From: Cenococcum geophilum 1.58
Lineage: Eukaryota; Ascomycota; Dothideomycetes; Gloniales; Gloniaceae
Reading direction: 5' to 3'
DNA: 64,000 bases
NCBI GenBank assembly: GCA_001692895.1
Contig: KV748179.1
Coordinates: 5,168,668-5,232,667 of the forward strand
Below the pieces are notes generated by a model, which ran no database searches, was not told where the DNA came from, and was given only the letters and a program-made list of their open reading frames with translations. A program made the position numbers and the translations under genes. This document shows, one piece after another, positions 35,446 through 49,002 of the stretch (positions within the stretch are counted from its first letter, which is position 1; each line of letters starts with the position of its first letter).

Positions 35446-35789
35446 TGTAACGGGACTAGCCCAGTTATAGTAGGAATGTCTCGGTAAAATACTCGACAGA
35501 TAAATTCCAACGCTTTAACTAAATTCTGCCAAATTCTGCCAGCTTAATTAACTTCTGCCAAGTTCTGCTAGATGCATTAAATTTTACTAAAGTCAGTCGA
35601 AGACCGTGTACGTATGTACGCACGCATCGACCACTAAGACCGCTAACTATTTAATATATAACTCTCTTATTATTCCTTTCTCTTCTTTACGTAACGTCTT
35701 ATTCTTAGCGAGAGCTATATACCCTTAGATTTAGATAGAATTTATATTATTCCTTTAAATCTTCCCTAAAGTCTCTTCGCGCCCTTATA
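35446..35789 (+). repeat. 5' LTR of gypsy A
   Basis: 344 bp, starting TGTAACGGGACTAGCC and ending CGCGCCCTTATA. It carries several TTCTGCCAA-type short repeats (35523-35570), also found in other LTR families here. It matches the 3' LTR at 51654-51997. Confidence 0.9.
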
Positions 35790-37258
35790 TTACGTTACAT
35801 TAATACTAATACCCTTAAAATAGTAAACAAACTTAAATCCGCCACGTTAACTATTATAGCCCTAGTTAGGGAACAAATAACTATAATATAACAGTCTTTT
35901 ATAGATGCCTTGGCCTAGCAACGAACTATACTAGAAGCTTAGCATTAGCAATTAATTAAAGTAATACGCAAAGAACTCTATAACGCCAAAGTACTTATAT
36001 TAGAGACCCTAGTACTAACACCCTCTATAGATAATATTAAAATAACTATACCTAAGCCTAACCCGTTAAACACGAACCCCAAACTAATAATAGTAGCTTA
36101 ACCCGTGTCTATAATAAATTTAATACCTATTATAAAATCTAAAAAGCTTTCTAACCCTCTAATATTTAATAGAAATTAAAATAACCTATAACCCTTTATA
36201 ACTAAGCTCCGCCTTAAACTTTTAACAAACTATAACTAATACCCTACTAAAGCTAGCAAAATTAGCTATAGAATATCTTATTTAAGTAAAGACGCTGCAC
36301 GAACTATAAACCTATTCTTCCGTAACGGCACTTTTATTAACTTTAAAATCTTTATCTCTCTACTAAAATAAATATATAATAACACCAGCCGCGAATATAC
36401 AGCTATTATAAAACTTAAAAACCTACAATAACGGAACCAAGACTTCACTAGCTTCTTTTTAGAATTTTTAGGTCTTATTAGCGAGCTAGATTAAAATAAA
36501 GCCGCTAGAGTTACTACTCTTTAATAAGCTATTTTACATAAGATTAGAGCCTAGTTAGTAGGTAGGGAACTGCTAAAAGACCTACCCGAATTTGCTATAA
36601 TATATTAACAAATTAATAAGGACCTTTAATATAATAAACAGACTCGTTCTTTAAAGCTAACTATACCTCACGTCTAAAGCTTTACGAAACTGGCATATAC
36701 CCTAAAGCGCGACCTATCTCTAAAACCTAAAAGCCCTATATATAACCCTATAGACCTTAATACCACTTAATCTTATACACCCTTAAGAACTAATAAATAC
36801 AGAATATAAGCTATAAATAGAGAATGCTTTAGATATAGTAAAAAGGGATATATTTAAAGGAATTGCCAAACTTACCCCTTTAAAAAGGTCCGCCGTAGTT
36901 CCTCTCGGTCCTTAAATTATACTTATTTTATAATTATATTTAGTTACTATAAAGTATCTCTCTTTTAGTTAACTTAAAAAATAAATTATCTTAAGGCTAA
37001 GTCGCGCCTTAAGATAAGAAGTAGAAGAGTATAAGTATCTAGGCTCTTCCTACGCTAATATATAACATAACTCCCTTAATATACTTAGCAAAATTTAAAT
37101 ACTTAGAAAATTAAAAAAAAAGTATAAATCCTAATAGATAGTGGAGCTATTAGTATAGGCTTTATTAAAACAAACTATGCGAAAACCTAATACCTAAATT
37201 TAAAATAACTTAAATAACTATAAGGCCTATAAGGCTTTAATGGTAAACCCTTAATATA

Positions 37259-37568
37259 ATAATAATTCATTGCTTAACGTCCGATTCGGATCCCTATTGG
37301 GCCCACGCGGACTACTCCTTATTTATATATGGGGAGAAAACTCAACTTAAGAAAGACTTAACTTGAGAAAACCCCGTAATCCATCTCCCTGCCTCTTGGG
37401 ACTCGCCTATAAGGCGCCTGCGAGGCGCCTGCGAGTCGCCTATGGTGCTCCTACTACCTTACTTTTTAACCTCCTTGGGAACTACTGCTGCCGTAACTAG
37501 CCTACGGACGCGCTAGTATTGTACACTTTACTCTGCTACTATAGAGTCATTAGGGGGCGCCCGTTGCT
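37259..37568 (-). mobile_element. Non-LTR retroposon, copy 2 (310 bp, 5'-truncated)
   Basis: Inserted in the protease region of gypsy A with a 12-bp TSD ACCCTTAATATA (37247-37258 and 37569-37580). On the minus strand it ends with GGACGTTAAGCAATGAATTA, a short ATT-type tail. It matches the last 310 bp or so of the long copy (47840-48171, opposite orientation). It retains many CpA and CpG steps, so RIP has largely spared it. Truncation at the 5' end is typical of target-primed reverse transcription. Confidence 0.85.
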
Positions 37569-40365
37569 ACCCTTAATATATAGTAAACTAATATACTACG
37601 CTCTTATAAAGTTATAAATAGGCAATTACCTTAAATACGTTCCCCTATTTATAACCCCCTTAAAGTAATATAAGATAATACTTAGATATAGATAGCTAAA
37701 GCAATATAACCCTTTAATTAGTTAGGTAAAAAAAAATACTAAAGTTCCGTATAACCTACTACTAAAGTTATTACTTAAAATACTATATACCCTATAAATA
37801 TATATATAACTATTTAAATTTAAAATAATATAAGCTACCCTTATTATAAACCTTAAACTAATATAATAAAGCTATAACTACTAATTATAGTAAGAAATGC
37901 AAAGATAATATATTAAAACCCCTTAAAATTAATATAATATAAGCCGCACCCTTTTATTTATTAGTAAGAAAATAAGACTATAAGATCTTTACTATAATAC
38001 TAAAAGATATTAAGAAGGCGTTAAAACCAAAGTAATATATTAACCCCTAACCTCTTATACCTAAAGAATATTATAATTTAATTAATACGTTTAAGAAACG
38101 ATTTATAAACTAACTACCCCTATATTAAGATAAGCATAATTTTAAGATAGAACTTAAACCTAATATAACGCTAAAGTTTAGCCCATTATACGGTATGTCG
38201 CAAAAAGAGCTGTTTATAATATAATAATACCTTAAAGAGCACCTAGAGAAAGGATTTATTTACCCTAGTTAATTACTATTTACCTTACCTATACTATTTA
38301 TTAAGAAACCTAAAGAAGGCTTAAGGTTCTATATTAATTATTAAGCCCTGCCCACGAAGCCCTACTGCACGCGTCTACGTCGCCGTAGGTAAAAACATCA
38401 TCTAGAATCCTATTCCTCTTAATGGCCAAGTGCAGAGGCGATAGTAGAGAGCCGTCGCAGCGCGTGCAGCGCTGTTGTTCGACTCTATAGTGATGAGCCC
38501 GCGACACATGTAAAGTATCGCCCTTAATAACACTAGGAGCCTCACTGCCTCCGCTTAGAGCTCCTGTCCTACTATCTAGGGAGGCCTATTAAGGGAAACT
38601 AGGATACGAAAACCGCCCGATATACAACTACCTAGCTCGCAGCCAGGCCCAAAACTGGCCTTATCTAGCTAGTTAATGTAGACGCGTCCTAGGCGTATAA
38701 CAGGACACCCTTAGGCTTGCACTAGCTCTAAAATCGTAAAGTATACGCGATAAGGGCGTAGGGATCCTCTTTTATAAGAACTTGTTAAGGTTAACGCGTC
38801 GCAGATACTTTATACGAAACTTATTAAGGCCCTAAGGCCACCGCGAAGAACTTGTTAAGGCCCTACCTAAAGAACTTATTAAGGCCCCTCTATGAGGGCC
38901 TATCTAGTATCCGGTTATACCTAGGTAACTTAAAAGAGGGTCTTAATAGGCGTAGTGCACGTAACCTAATATATATATATAGGGAGGCTATAGGGGAAAT
39001 ATAGGCTAGTTAGACGAGGACTTAATAAGTTAGAGACATAGGTGTAGCTTATAAAAAGGGGGGACACAAGCTTAGTTAGTAGGAGGGGGGAAGTAGGTCG
39101 TCCGGTACGGGACCTAGTGTCTCTACGGCCCCTCTCCTATAAGACACAGTCGGCCTATTATAAGGAAACTCTTATAGGCAACGCGAAACGGGAACTGGCA
39201 GTAGTATAGGGTATTACGCCCCTATACTACTACTAGCCTCCTATAGGGTATAGTGTGTAGTAGCTACTGCTAGATCTAGGGACCTTACCCCTTAGTTAGG
39301 CTTTAACCCCTAGTGCACCTAGTAGACAGGTAGGATTATATCCTAGCCAGAGAGATTACTATATAGCTTAAGAGAACGGATATACGTATTAGTATATTAA
39401 TAAACAGAACCATTCGCCTTTAGGGCGGCTTACTAGTAAGATATACTTAAGGAGTAAACAGGAGTTACTTAGGTAGGTAAGGCTTTTTAATTTAGGCCTT
39501 AACTATAAAAGGTACCCAAGGCTTCTATACTATAGGATGTAGTCACAATACCTTTATAGGATTACGCCAGTAGGCACGTAAGACAGGAGTTATAACCCCT
39601 AAAAAAGGTAGCTTATGCCTATACTAGCGAAAATAATAAAAAAGGTATAAAACTAGAGGCTATAGAAGGCTCCTAAGCCGTACAAAAGTATATTAACTTT
39701 AAGAGGAGACTCTTATATAGACTGTAGGGGGGTGGACTAGTACTTAGGCTAATAACCTATTATAAAATATCTAAAAGAACTAGTAAAACCCCCCGTTAAG
39801 GTAGTAGCAGCTAACTGCTTATAAAAAGCCCCTAGGCCTTTAGGCCTAGGTTTAGAATAAATACTAAAAAACTAGAGTAGAGGCCTAGATAAGCAGGTAT
39901 ATTAAACTCTACTATATAACTACCTACTAGGATCATCAATTTTATATAGGGTCTATGCTTTTAGAGGTTACGCCTACTATATATAGCAGTTGTCCGGCTA
40001 ACTATAACGTATAGGTCTAGTATCTAGGCCATTAGAGAATCTAAAAAAGGCCCCCTTAAATTGCTTCTTAAACCACTCTAAAAGGTCTAAACAGCCTGCC
40101 TTTAAAGTATAATAGGTAAATATAAGCGAACGGCTACAGCTCTACTTAAGAAGGAAGCTAATATTCCCCCCCTATAACTATATATTAAAGCCGCTACAAT
40201 ATAAAGGGCGTAAAAGGAACGCAACTCTAATATTATAAAGTATATTAAGATACGCCTAAATAAACTATAAAGGGATCCTAGGGCGCCTTATAGGAGAACA
40301 AACTAATAACCCTAAAGTAGGGAAGATATATTGGAGAAATAGGTAAAAAAAAGTAGAAAAAAAAT

Positions 40366-40552
40366 TGTCACGGCACTGACCTGACGCATACTGTTTTATA
40401 CTGTCTCGTATTATTCCCTACTATTAGCTAGCCCACCACTAGCGACTTAGCGGCCGGCCCTACTATTTGTATATAATACCCCCTTTCTACCTTCTTCCCC
40501 TCTTTATACCATAACGTAGTTATTTAGTCTACTTTATTGCAGCACTATAATA
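40366..40552 (+). repeat. 5' LTR of gypsy B
   Basis: 187 bp, starting TGTCACGGCACTGACC. A TATA-like TATATAATACCCC lies about 105 bp in. It matches 47093-47279 with mostly transition differences. Confidence 0.9.
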
Positions 40553-43500
40553 GTTTGTGGTATCTTTAATTTGCGCCCTGTCGCGATTACTAATCCCCCA
40601 TACCCTAGCCAATTGACCTCCGCCCTAAAGTAATTGCGACCTACGCGCGCCTCTACTAAAACCAATACGTCCTTAGCACAGTCCTAGAATAATCCTTAGT
40701 TTTTACCTAGCGCCTAAATAGGCGATACTAATGACGCCGAAATGGCCAAAACCTAGAACCCCTATAACGTTTTTACAGACCTATTTATAGAGATATACCC
40801 TAATATCGCGTAGATAATCCGCCGCTCCCTACTATACCTTAAGACTTTTAAGCCTAGCAAAGCTTACCTTACCCTTATTAACTATACTAATGAGTTCCTT
40901 AATAACATTAAAGTAGGACTATAGTGTATATATAACACAAACACCGCTAATAAGAAAGCCAATGAAAACCTTAGTGCCCTTATCGCTTCCTAGATAGGAA
41001 CTATTAACTCCTAGGCAGAGACTATTACCGTTCTAAAACAATTAACCCCTATAATAATGGTAGTAACCTAGCAGAAAAAACGGAGATCTAAAGACCCGCC
41101 AATATTTAGCGGAAAAGGTACCCCGCTAGAATAATAAGCTAATTTCAAGACCTAGCATATTAAGATTAAGGGAGTCTTTAACCGGGACTAGGACTACTTT
41201 AATATAGTTTAGTCCTAGATCCTTTATATCTCGGACATACTAGAGGATAAGGCCTATAAGTTTATTAAGTAGGGCCTAGAGCTTATATATAAGAACCTAA
41301 ATAACATATCTACGTAAAAATGGCCTACTAAGAAAGATATGCTTAAAGACCTTACTGCCTACTATAAGGTCCTTAATATAACCTAGGTCGTAAAAAATAA
41401 GCTTAACTATTTCCCCTAAGGCGAGCGTAATTACTAGTCCTAGAAGGGAGAGCTTAATAAGCTAATAGTCCGCGCTAAAAAGATAGATAAATAGAAGGTG
41501 GACCTACTCTAAAAGTTTATCTCTTTAAAGATAGAAGAGCTAGTACTTAGACTAGCCCATGAAATTAATAATAGTGACTATATAGGTTAGAGTAAGCAGA
41601 TAGATGTATTCGCTAAGAACCTCGCGAACTATATATACTAAGCTAACCTTAAGAAGAACGCTAACTACCGCCTACCTACCTAAGCCCCTGCCCCTATATT
41701 AACCCTAACCTTAATAGTAATTAGAGAACCTATAGACCTTAATAGAATCTTAAACACGGAGTATAAGCGCCGCGTTAATAATAGACTATACCTTACCTAT
41801 AGCCTACCTAGCTACTAGAAGGATGCCTATAACCCCACTAAGATAGCAAACCTAGTCCCAATACCACCCTGTTAAATGACGTAAATAAATAACCGCGGAC
41901 GCGGCAACCGTAGAGTCTATTATAGATACGGCGACCGCGGAGCCTATTATAGCCGCGGTAGACGACCCCCCCCCTTTAACCCTACGGCTTAGTTACTCCA
42001 AACTATACCCTATATAGAAGCCTAACCCGTTAACAACGCCTAGTATTAGCGACTTTGCGCTAGCGAATATAAATACGGCCACGTCGTTGGCGAGGTATTG
42101 TTTTTCTATACCCTAACTAAAACAGAGATAGATACTGCTAGCTAGACGGACACTGGACCGCCCCGCTAAGACAGCCCTATACCCTAGTCGTTAAAAGGCA
42201 AACCCTTAAACTAAGTTACGCCTAAGGGTCTAAACCATATAAGGAGGAAGACGAGAAGATTAGGTCCCTATTACTAGATTAATTAGTCCTTTTTATTAGT
42301 AAACTGCTACTTAATTTTAGATTAGTAAACAGTAATAAGAAATTAATCCTTATTTAAACCTAACTCTCCTTATTACGTAACCTATACCCCTAAGTTTATA
42401 TCGATATAGTAAGCCTAGTGGACTCTAGTAGTACTATAATAGCATTTGCCGACGCAGAGTCTATTATAAGAAAGTATAATATTATAATTAAGAAGCTACT
42501 AGCACCTAGGCTACTGCGCCTCGCAGATAGTATCCTAACTTCACTTATTATGGACTACTTTACCGCCTAAATGTTAATTGGCCTCTATACTAAAGCCATA
42601 CTCTTTTTTATTACTAAACTCTCGCTTACTACCCTAATTATCCTAAGTATACCCTAGCTTTAGAAGCATAAGCCCTATCCTAGCTTTAGGAAACTTAAGA
42701 TCCGCTTTAACTCAGACTACTACTTTAAGTACTACCTCCTATAGGGGATAGCCGACGTTAGTAAGGACGCCCTATATAGATACTTAGCACTACTAAGCCT
42801 AGTGCCTAGGACTATATATAAAGCCCTAATAGTAGAAGACATTCCTAATAAAAGGGAGCCTATATAACTGTAAAGAAACGAGATAATAGAAGACTAGACT
42901 AACCTAGTATTTAAGACTAAAATAACGGGCTAGCCAGCCCTACCAAGACTAAGGAAGAAGGTCTGCTTTGCGCCGCCACTATTAAGAAACTAACCCTAAC
43001 CTAGGCACTATTTAAACCCTAGCCGCCTAGCCCGATACCTAGAACTAAGCTATATACTATATACATACACTATAGCTCGCGTTACAGTAAGGACTAGTTA
43101 TGGAACTACTAAGACCTAAATAATAGAAACCGCGCCACCGTAACGCCTAACCTTATACCTATCTCCCGCGCGTACTATATAGGGCCGCCGCCTTATTTCC
43201 GCCCCCCTAGGCCGACTAAGCTATACTAGCCTAGCCGTAGCACCAGAGAGCCAGATACGCCTTAACCTAAACAATATTAAATGCACCTATACTATTAATT
43301 TTACCTAGTTTTATAAATAAAAAGACGTAAAGGTGATAAGGATCTATATGGCGGAGCTAGTAGAACTAGTTAAATAAAATAAATACCAACAGCTGCTTAA
43401 AGAGCTGCCTATAGGCCTAATAGAAGTACTAAACCTATTAAAAAGGTCTTTCCGCTAGCTAGTAGAAGGCGACTATATAATAAAGGAAGCCTATAAAGCG

Positions 43501-46500
43501 CTCCCTCCCTATTTCTATAACTTCTTTAAAATAAATCTAAAAACTAAACCCGAGCTTTTATATTGGAAGATAGTCGACACTAATATTAAAAAATTCCTAA
43601 AAGGCAAACTAGAATTAACCCGCGAAGATATTCTATAACGCCTACTAAAGGAGTTTAGTAAATATATTAAGCACTTCCTCCCTAAAAATACAGATAAGCT
43701 GCCCCTTTACTAACTATAGGACTATAAAATTGAGATCACCCCCAAAAACTAGGCCCTATACTATAAAAATAGACCACTCTTACCTGCTAAACTTAGGTGT
43801 GTAAAGAAGTGGATTAATAAGATACTAGATAAGGGTTTTATTTACAAATCAACCTCACTAGCTACTATACTACTCCTCCTCACTGCTAAGCCCGGCGGTA
43901 GTATATAAATCTACTATAACTACTAAGGCCTAAATATAGTCACTATTAAGAATTGATACCTACTACTACTAATCGCGAGATACTTAACGCACTTTATAGC
44001 GCCAAGTACTTTACTAAACTTAATATAATTGCTGCGTTTAATTAGATCCGGATTGCGAAGGGCTATAAGTAGCTTATAGCATTTATTACCCGGTTTAGAC
44101 TCTATAAGATACTAGTTATACTATTTAGCCTCTATAACGCACCCGCTATATTCTAGAACTATATTAACTATATTCTATATAACGCCCTTAACGACTACTG
44201 TACTGCCTACCTTAATAACATCCTTATCTTTTCTAAAACACGCGCTGAGCACACTAAGTATATAAATGAAGTCATTTAAAGACTTGGCAATGCTAGACTT
44301 TAGATTGATATTAATAAGTCTAAGTTCTACTCTACTAAAATAAAATACCTTGGCTTAATTATCTTAACTAATAGTATAACTATGGACCCTAAGAAGATAT
44401 AGGCCTTATAGAAATGGAAGGACCCAATATTAATTAAAGAACTATAATAATTTCTCAGCTTCGCGAACTTCTACTAACAATTTATCTAAGGCTACTCTGC
44501 TATTGCTATACCTATAACAAAACTTCTAAAGAAGGATATTGGATAGCTATGGGGACTAAAATAAGCTAAATCGTTTAAGGCCCTTAAGGGAGCCTTTACT
44601 TTAGCACCAGTACTAGCATATTATAACTATATAAAGAAAACAGTAGTAGAGACAAATGTATCAAATTAGGCTTCCGGCGGAGTCCTTTCCCAGTATAATA
44701 ATAACGGAAAATTAAAACTAGTTGCATTCTTCTCTATAAAGCACTCCGCGCCGGAATATAACTATAAGATTTACAATAAAGAACTCCTAGCTATTATTAA
44801 GGCTTTAGAGGAATAGTGTCCTAAGCTATAAGGGACTAAGGAGCCGTTTAAAATTATTACCAACTATAAGAACCTATAGACGTTTATAACTACTAAGCAG
44901 CTAAACTAGCGCTAAGTCCGATAGGCAGAGTTCCTTTTATAGTTTAACTTTATAATTATATATAAACCTAGCAGTAAAGCCACGCTCCCTAACGCCCTAA
45001 GCTAGTTACTAGGAATAAGGCCTAAGGATACTAATAATAAACGCCTCCGCTACTGAGCCTAAGTCGTTATACCGCCCTAGAAAGTTAACCCTATAATCTT
45101 AGAAGAATTACTATACAAGTCCCATAACTCTAACAACGCGGAGTTTATAGCCGCTCTAGACCCTAAAATAGCTAAAAAGTCACTAAACAAGTTAATCTAG
45201 CTAGGATACCAGGAGAACGAACTTATAAGAGATATAGTGGCAGCCCTATATAATCGGAAAGCTCGCCATTAGCTAAAGAAAATTAGGAAATTACTCTGTT
45301 GCAATAAGTTAGAATATAGTATTGTTAATAGACAGATCTACTTCTACTAATGTCTCTTCATCCCTAACGCCCTAGACCTCCGCCTAGAAGTTACCCATCA
45401 CTCTTATAGTAGCGGCCCCACTAGTTACCCCGGCTAGGTTAAAACTCTTAACCTTTTAAACCAAACATACTAGTAGCTAGAAATCTCCCAGTTCACAGCT
45501 ACCTTTATTAAAGACTATACCCTATACTTTTATACTAAGACCCCCTATTCTACCCCGCCTGGTTTCCTAAAGCTACTAAAATTACCTACCCGCCCGTAGA
45601 CCAATATCTTAATTAACTATATTATAACGCTGCTAGTATACTAACGCTATAGCAAGGCATATAAATATATCCTTATTATTATAAACCGCCTAACTAAAAT
45701 GTGACACCTTGTTCTAGTAACAGGACTCTTAATAGAGGAGTTAGTTAATAGCTTTATTAACAACGTATATAAGCTCTATAGTGCACTAAGCACGATTATC
45801 TCTAATCGCGGTATATAATTTATTAGCAACTTCTGGCGATAACTAAGTAAACACCTTAAGACAACCTTACAACTAAGCTTAGCCTAGCACCTAGAAACGG
45901 ACGGCTAAACTAAAATTATTAACGCCGCCGTAAATAAATACCTTTATACTTTTGTTAGCTTTATATAGGATAACTAGGTTAACTACCTGCCGCTTACTAA
46001 GTTTGCTATAAATAATTAAGTTAATGAGAGTATAGGCATCTCCCCATTTTTTATAAACTATAGCTTTAACCCTTGCCTCAGAATTAAGCCTACTGGCCCC
46101 TACCTACTAATACTATTAGTATAAGTAAAGAAGGAGTTCTTCTACGCAGACTCTATGGCTAACCGCTTTAAGCGGATATTAATATAGCTTAAGGCCCTAG
46201 CCCGGATTTTATAGTAACGCTATAAAAATAATACTAATACCTATAGGGACGAGAGCGCGTTATTCTATAAAGGTAATATAGTTATAGTTAGCTTAGAAAA
46301 TATAAAGATAAATAGACCTAAGAAGAAATGGGACGATAAATGGGACGGCTTGTACCCCATACTCGCAGTATACTAAGGGGTAGTTATAGTAGACCTCCTG
46401 GACTATATCTAAGTAAATAAATCCTTTTATATATCTAAGGTCCGCCTCTAGGCTGCTAAAGAGATCTCTAGCTAAGCAAATATTAATACTATAGAGCGCC

Positions 46501-47092
46501 GTAATATATAAGGACGAGTAGTAAAGAGAGATAATGACGGCAACATAGAAGACAAATAGGAGTTTAAGAAAATCCTTAATATATATAACGAAGACCCCTA
46601 GGGCCTAACTTATAAGATTAAATGGAAATATTATAAGGATATAACCTAGCAGCTAGAGGAAGACCTAAAGGGTTATAAATAAGCTGTATAGCGCTTCTAT
46701 AAGTAACACCCTAAAAAGCTAGGACCCCTAGACTAGGCACAAGATAAGGAAAAGTTACGCTAAGGTTACGGCCGACCACCGTATTAAAATTTATGGTGGT
46801 TAAGATGTTATAGAACTTCAACCAGCGGTTAAAGTTGTTTAATTAGCTAAATTCTCGCTAAGAAACGCCACATAGACTAATTTGGGTGGCGGTATAGAGT
46901 TCTACTAACCTTACTCACTAAACTAACTAATTAGGATTTTCCATGCCCGGTATAGAAAATCGCTATTAGCTTAGTTAAGGGCGGTAAGCGGAACTAACAT
47001 CTTTGCGGTAGAAAATAGGCAACCTTATATACTGCCTATTTTTAAGTTATCTATTTAGTTTAGGGACCAAACTATCTAGGGGAAAGAAGTAC

Positions 47093-47279
47093 TGTCACAG
47101 CACTGACCTGATGTATACTGTTTTATACTATCTCGTACTGTTCCCTACTATTGGCTGGCCTACCACTAGCGACTTGGCGGCTGGCCCTACTATTTATATA
47201 TAATACCCCCTTTCTACCTTCTTCCCCTCTTTATACCACAACGTAGTTATTTAGTCTACTTTATTGCAGCACTGTAATA
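47093..47279 (+). repeat. 3' LTR of gypsy B
   Basis: 187 bp, the same length as the 5' LTR, followed by the TSD AAAAT. Confidence 0.9.
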
Positions 47280-48681
47280 AAAATGGTGCTACTTTAGGGC
47301 CTAGGCCTATATAGAGGAGGAAGGGAGACGCGTAAGAGGCCAGTAAGGATAACAGTAAAAGAGAGAAAGGAGCTAAAGTAGAGCATAAAAGAACGCCAGG
47401 AAACTATCTACCGTAATATAATACTGGCTGGACTAACGCTAGAGAGGTATATAGAAGTTAAAGGTATAGAGGCTAACTAAGGCAAGAGGAACCTAAGCCG
47501 TAGTATAATTAATACTATAGGGGGTAGATACCCTAGGGCTCCGAGAAGGCCTAATAAAGGCAGAAAATATAATAGCAACGCTCTTAAGAACAGGAATAAT
47601 AGGACTAAAAGACTAGCTCTACTGGGTAGGTGTCTTAGTAGGTAGCCTAAGATGTAAATATAGCTAGCTAAGACAGACACTAAAATACGTAATACTATTA
47701 TACCCCTTACGTACTAACTAAGAAGTAATACTCTTAGTAGCTAGCATAGAGAACTATAAGACACTACTTTTAATATAAAAAGGCCTTAAGGCGGTTACCT
47801 AGTGGCTTATTAGCTAAAATATACTAAACTAGTTTTAAGTTATAAAGGAAATAATAATAAAGGGCAGGGGGGCGAGTAACGGGCGCCCCCTAATAACTTT
47901 ATAGTAGCAAAGTAAAGTATACAATACTAGCGCGTCCGTAGGTTAGTTACGGCAGTAGTGGTTTCCAAAAAGGTTAAAAAGTAAGGTAGTAGGAGCACTA
48001 TAGGTGACTTATAGGCGCCTCGCAGGCGCCTTATAGGCGAGTCCCAAGAGGCAGGGAGATAAATTACGGGGTTTTCTTAAGTTAAGTTTTCTCCCTATAT
48101 ATAAATAAGAAGTAGTCCGCGTGGGCCTAATAGGGATCTAAATCGGACGTTAAGCAATGAATTATTATTATTATTAATTATTAAGCCCTAAATATAAATA
48201 TAATTTAAAACTAATATCTAATTTCTCTACTTTAAGAAACGCTTAACCGCTTAGTAAAAGTACAATACTTTATAAAGCTTAATATAGTCGCTGCCTTTAA
48301 TTAAATCCGTATTTATAAAGGAGATAAGAAGTATATAGCTTTCCGTATATAATAGGGACTTTTAAATACCTAGTAATGCTGTTTAGTATAAAGAACGGTC
48401 CTAGTACGTTTTAGTAATATATTAATAATACACTTCGCAAATTCCTTAATATATTTATTACCACGTATATTAATAATATCTTAATCTATTTGTCTTTACT
48501 TTTTAAGTATTAAAAGTATATCTAAATGGTCCTTAAACGCCTATAAGACGCGGGCTTATAATATAATATTAAGAAATACGGGTTCTACGCATTTAAAGTT
48601 ATATACTTAGGCCTAATTATATCCCGCGACGGAATTAAAACAAACCCTAAGAAAATTGCTGTAATTATAAACTAGGAAAGT

Positions 48682-49002
48682 TGTAAGCTTTGTAGTGTAT
48701 GGGAATTAAACAAGCGACTTAATTATAAATCTATGGGTATTAAGTGGAATATATATATGAAATGGTAGCTGAAATAGGAGTAGTAATCTGCAAGCAATAT
48801 TGATCTGCAATCAATATATAGGGTGGCGTTGACGCTGTCTTAGTGTAAGAGTATATATATTAGGTCCCGCCGCGCTTACAACAAGTTCGCAAGCACTCTC
48901 AGTCTTTTTGGCCGTATGGCGACGTGGAGGCGGGCCACGTTACACTTAGAGCCTTCTAAGCGGTGATCTTATATCTTAGCACAGTATCAGTAGTCGGTTA
49001 CA
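48682..49002. mobile_element. Solo LTR, 321 bp
   Basis: Begins TGTAAGCTTTG and ends AGTCGGTTACA, with TG/CA ends and a perfect 5-bp TSD AAAGT at 48677-48681 and 49003-49007. It interrupts the reverse transcriptase region of gypsy A; flanking A sequence is collinear once it is removed. It contains a direct repeat of ATCTGCAA.CAATAT (about 48776-48812) and a GC-rich half with many intact CpG and CpA steps. Its composition is unlike the RIP-mutated surroundings. It does not match any other LTR in the window, so its parent element (gypsy or copia) is elsewhere. Confidence 0.88.

Larger units (their letters stand above)
40366..47279 (+). mobile_element. Ty3/Gypsy chromovirus 'B', deepest insertion of the nest
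   Basis: Complete in layout: LTRs at 40366-40552 and 47093-47279 (187 bp each), TSD AAAAT at 40361-40365 and 47280-47284. The parts are gag (about 40780-41880), an Arg/Gly-rich stretch (about 41885-41970), protease (about 42400-42760), reverse transcriptase (about 43680-44470), RNase H (about 44600-44930), integrase (about 45270-46200), C-terminal barrel (about 46250-46460) and chromodomain (about 46500-46740). A 3' tail with palindromes (46810-46995) and a purine tract (about 47078-47090) precede the 3' LTR. It has dozens of RIP-type breaks. Nested three deep in D (D, then A, then the retroposon), it is among the youngest elements here. Confidence 0.9.
38350..48171 (+). mobile_element. Non-LTR retroposon, copy 3 (about 2.9 kb, split by gypsy B)
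   Basis: Inserted in the reverse transcriptase region of gypsy A with a TSD of 12-18 bp (TATTAATTATTAAGCCCT at 38332-38349 and 48172-48189; the exact length is blurred by the ATT tail). The 5' end (38350-38500) is GC-rich and resembles the 5' end of copy 1; the 3' end is the shared block ending GGACGTTAA plus an (ATT)n tail. Several GAACTTGTTAAGGCCCTA-like direct repeats occur at 38770-38885. Plus-strand segments at 39490-40340 have protein-like texture, but I see no reverse transcriptase or endonuclease motif, so this may be a non-autonomous or internally deleted member. Removing gypsy B leaves about 2.9 kb. Confidence 0.75.

Noticed and set aside
47477-47680. Hydrophobic 67-codon minus-strand frame as a membrane protein
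   Set aside because: It is a Leu-rich shadow within the retroposon at 38350-48171; AT-rich RIP-mutated DNA gives such frames easily.
37259-48171. The matching sequences at 37259-37568 and 47840-48171 as terminal inverted repeats of one 11-kb DNA transposon
   Set aside because: Each has its own TSD, and gypsy A protease and RT sequence lies between them in collinear order, so they are two separate retroposon insertions in opposite orientation.
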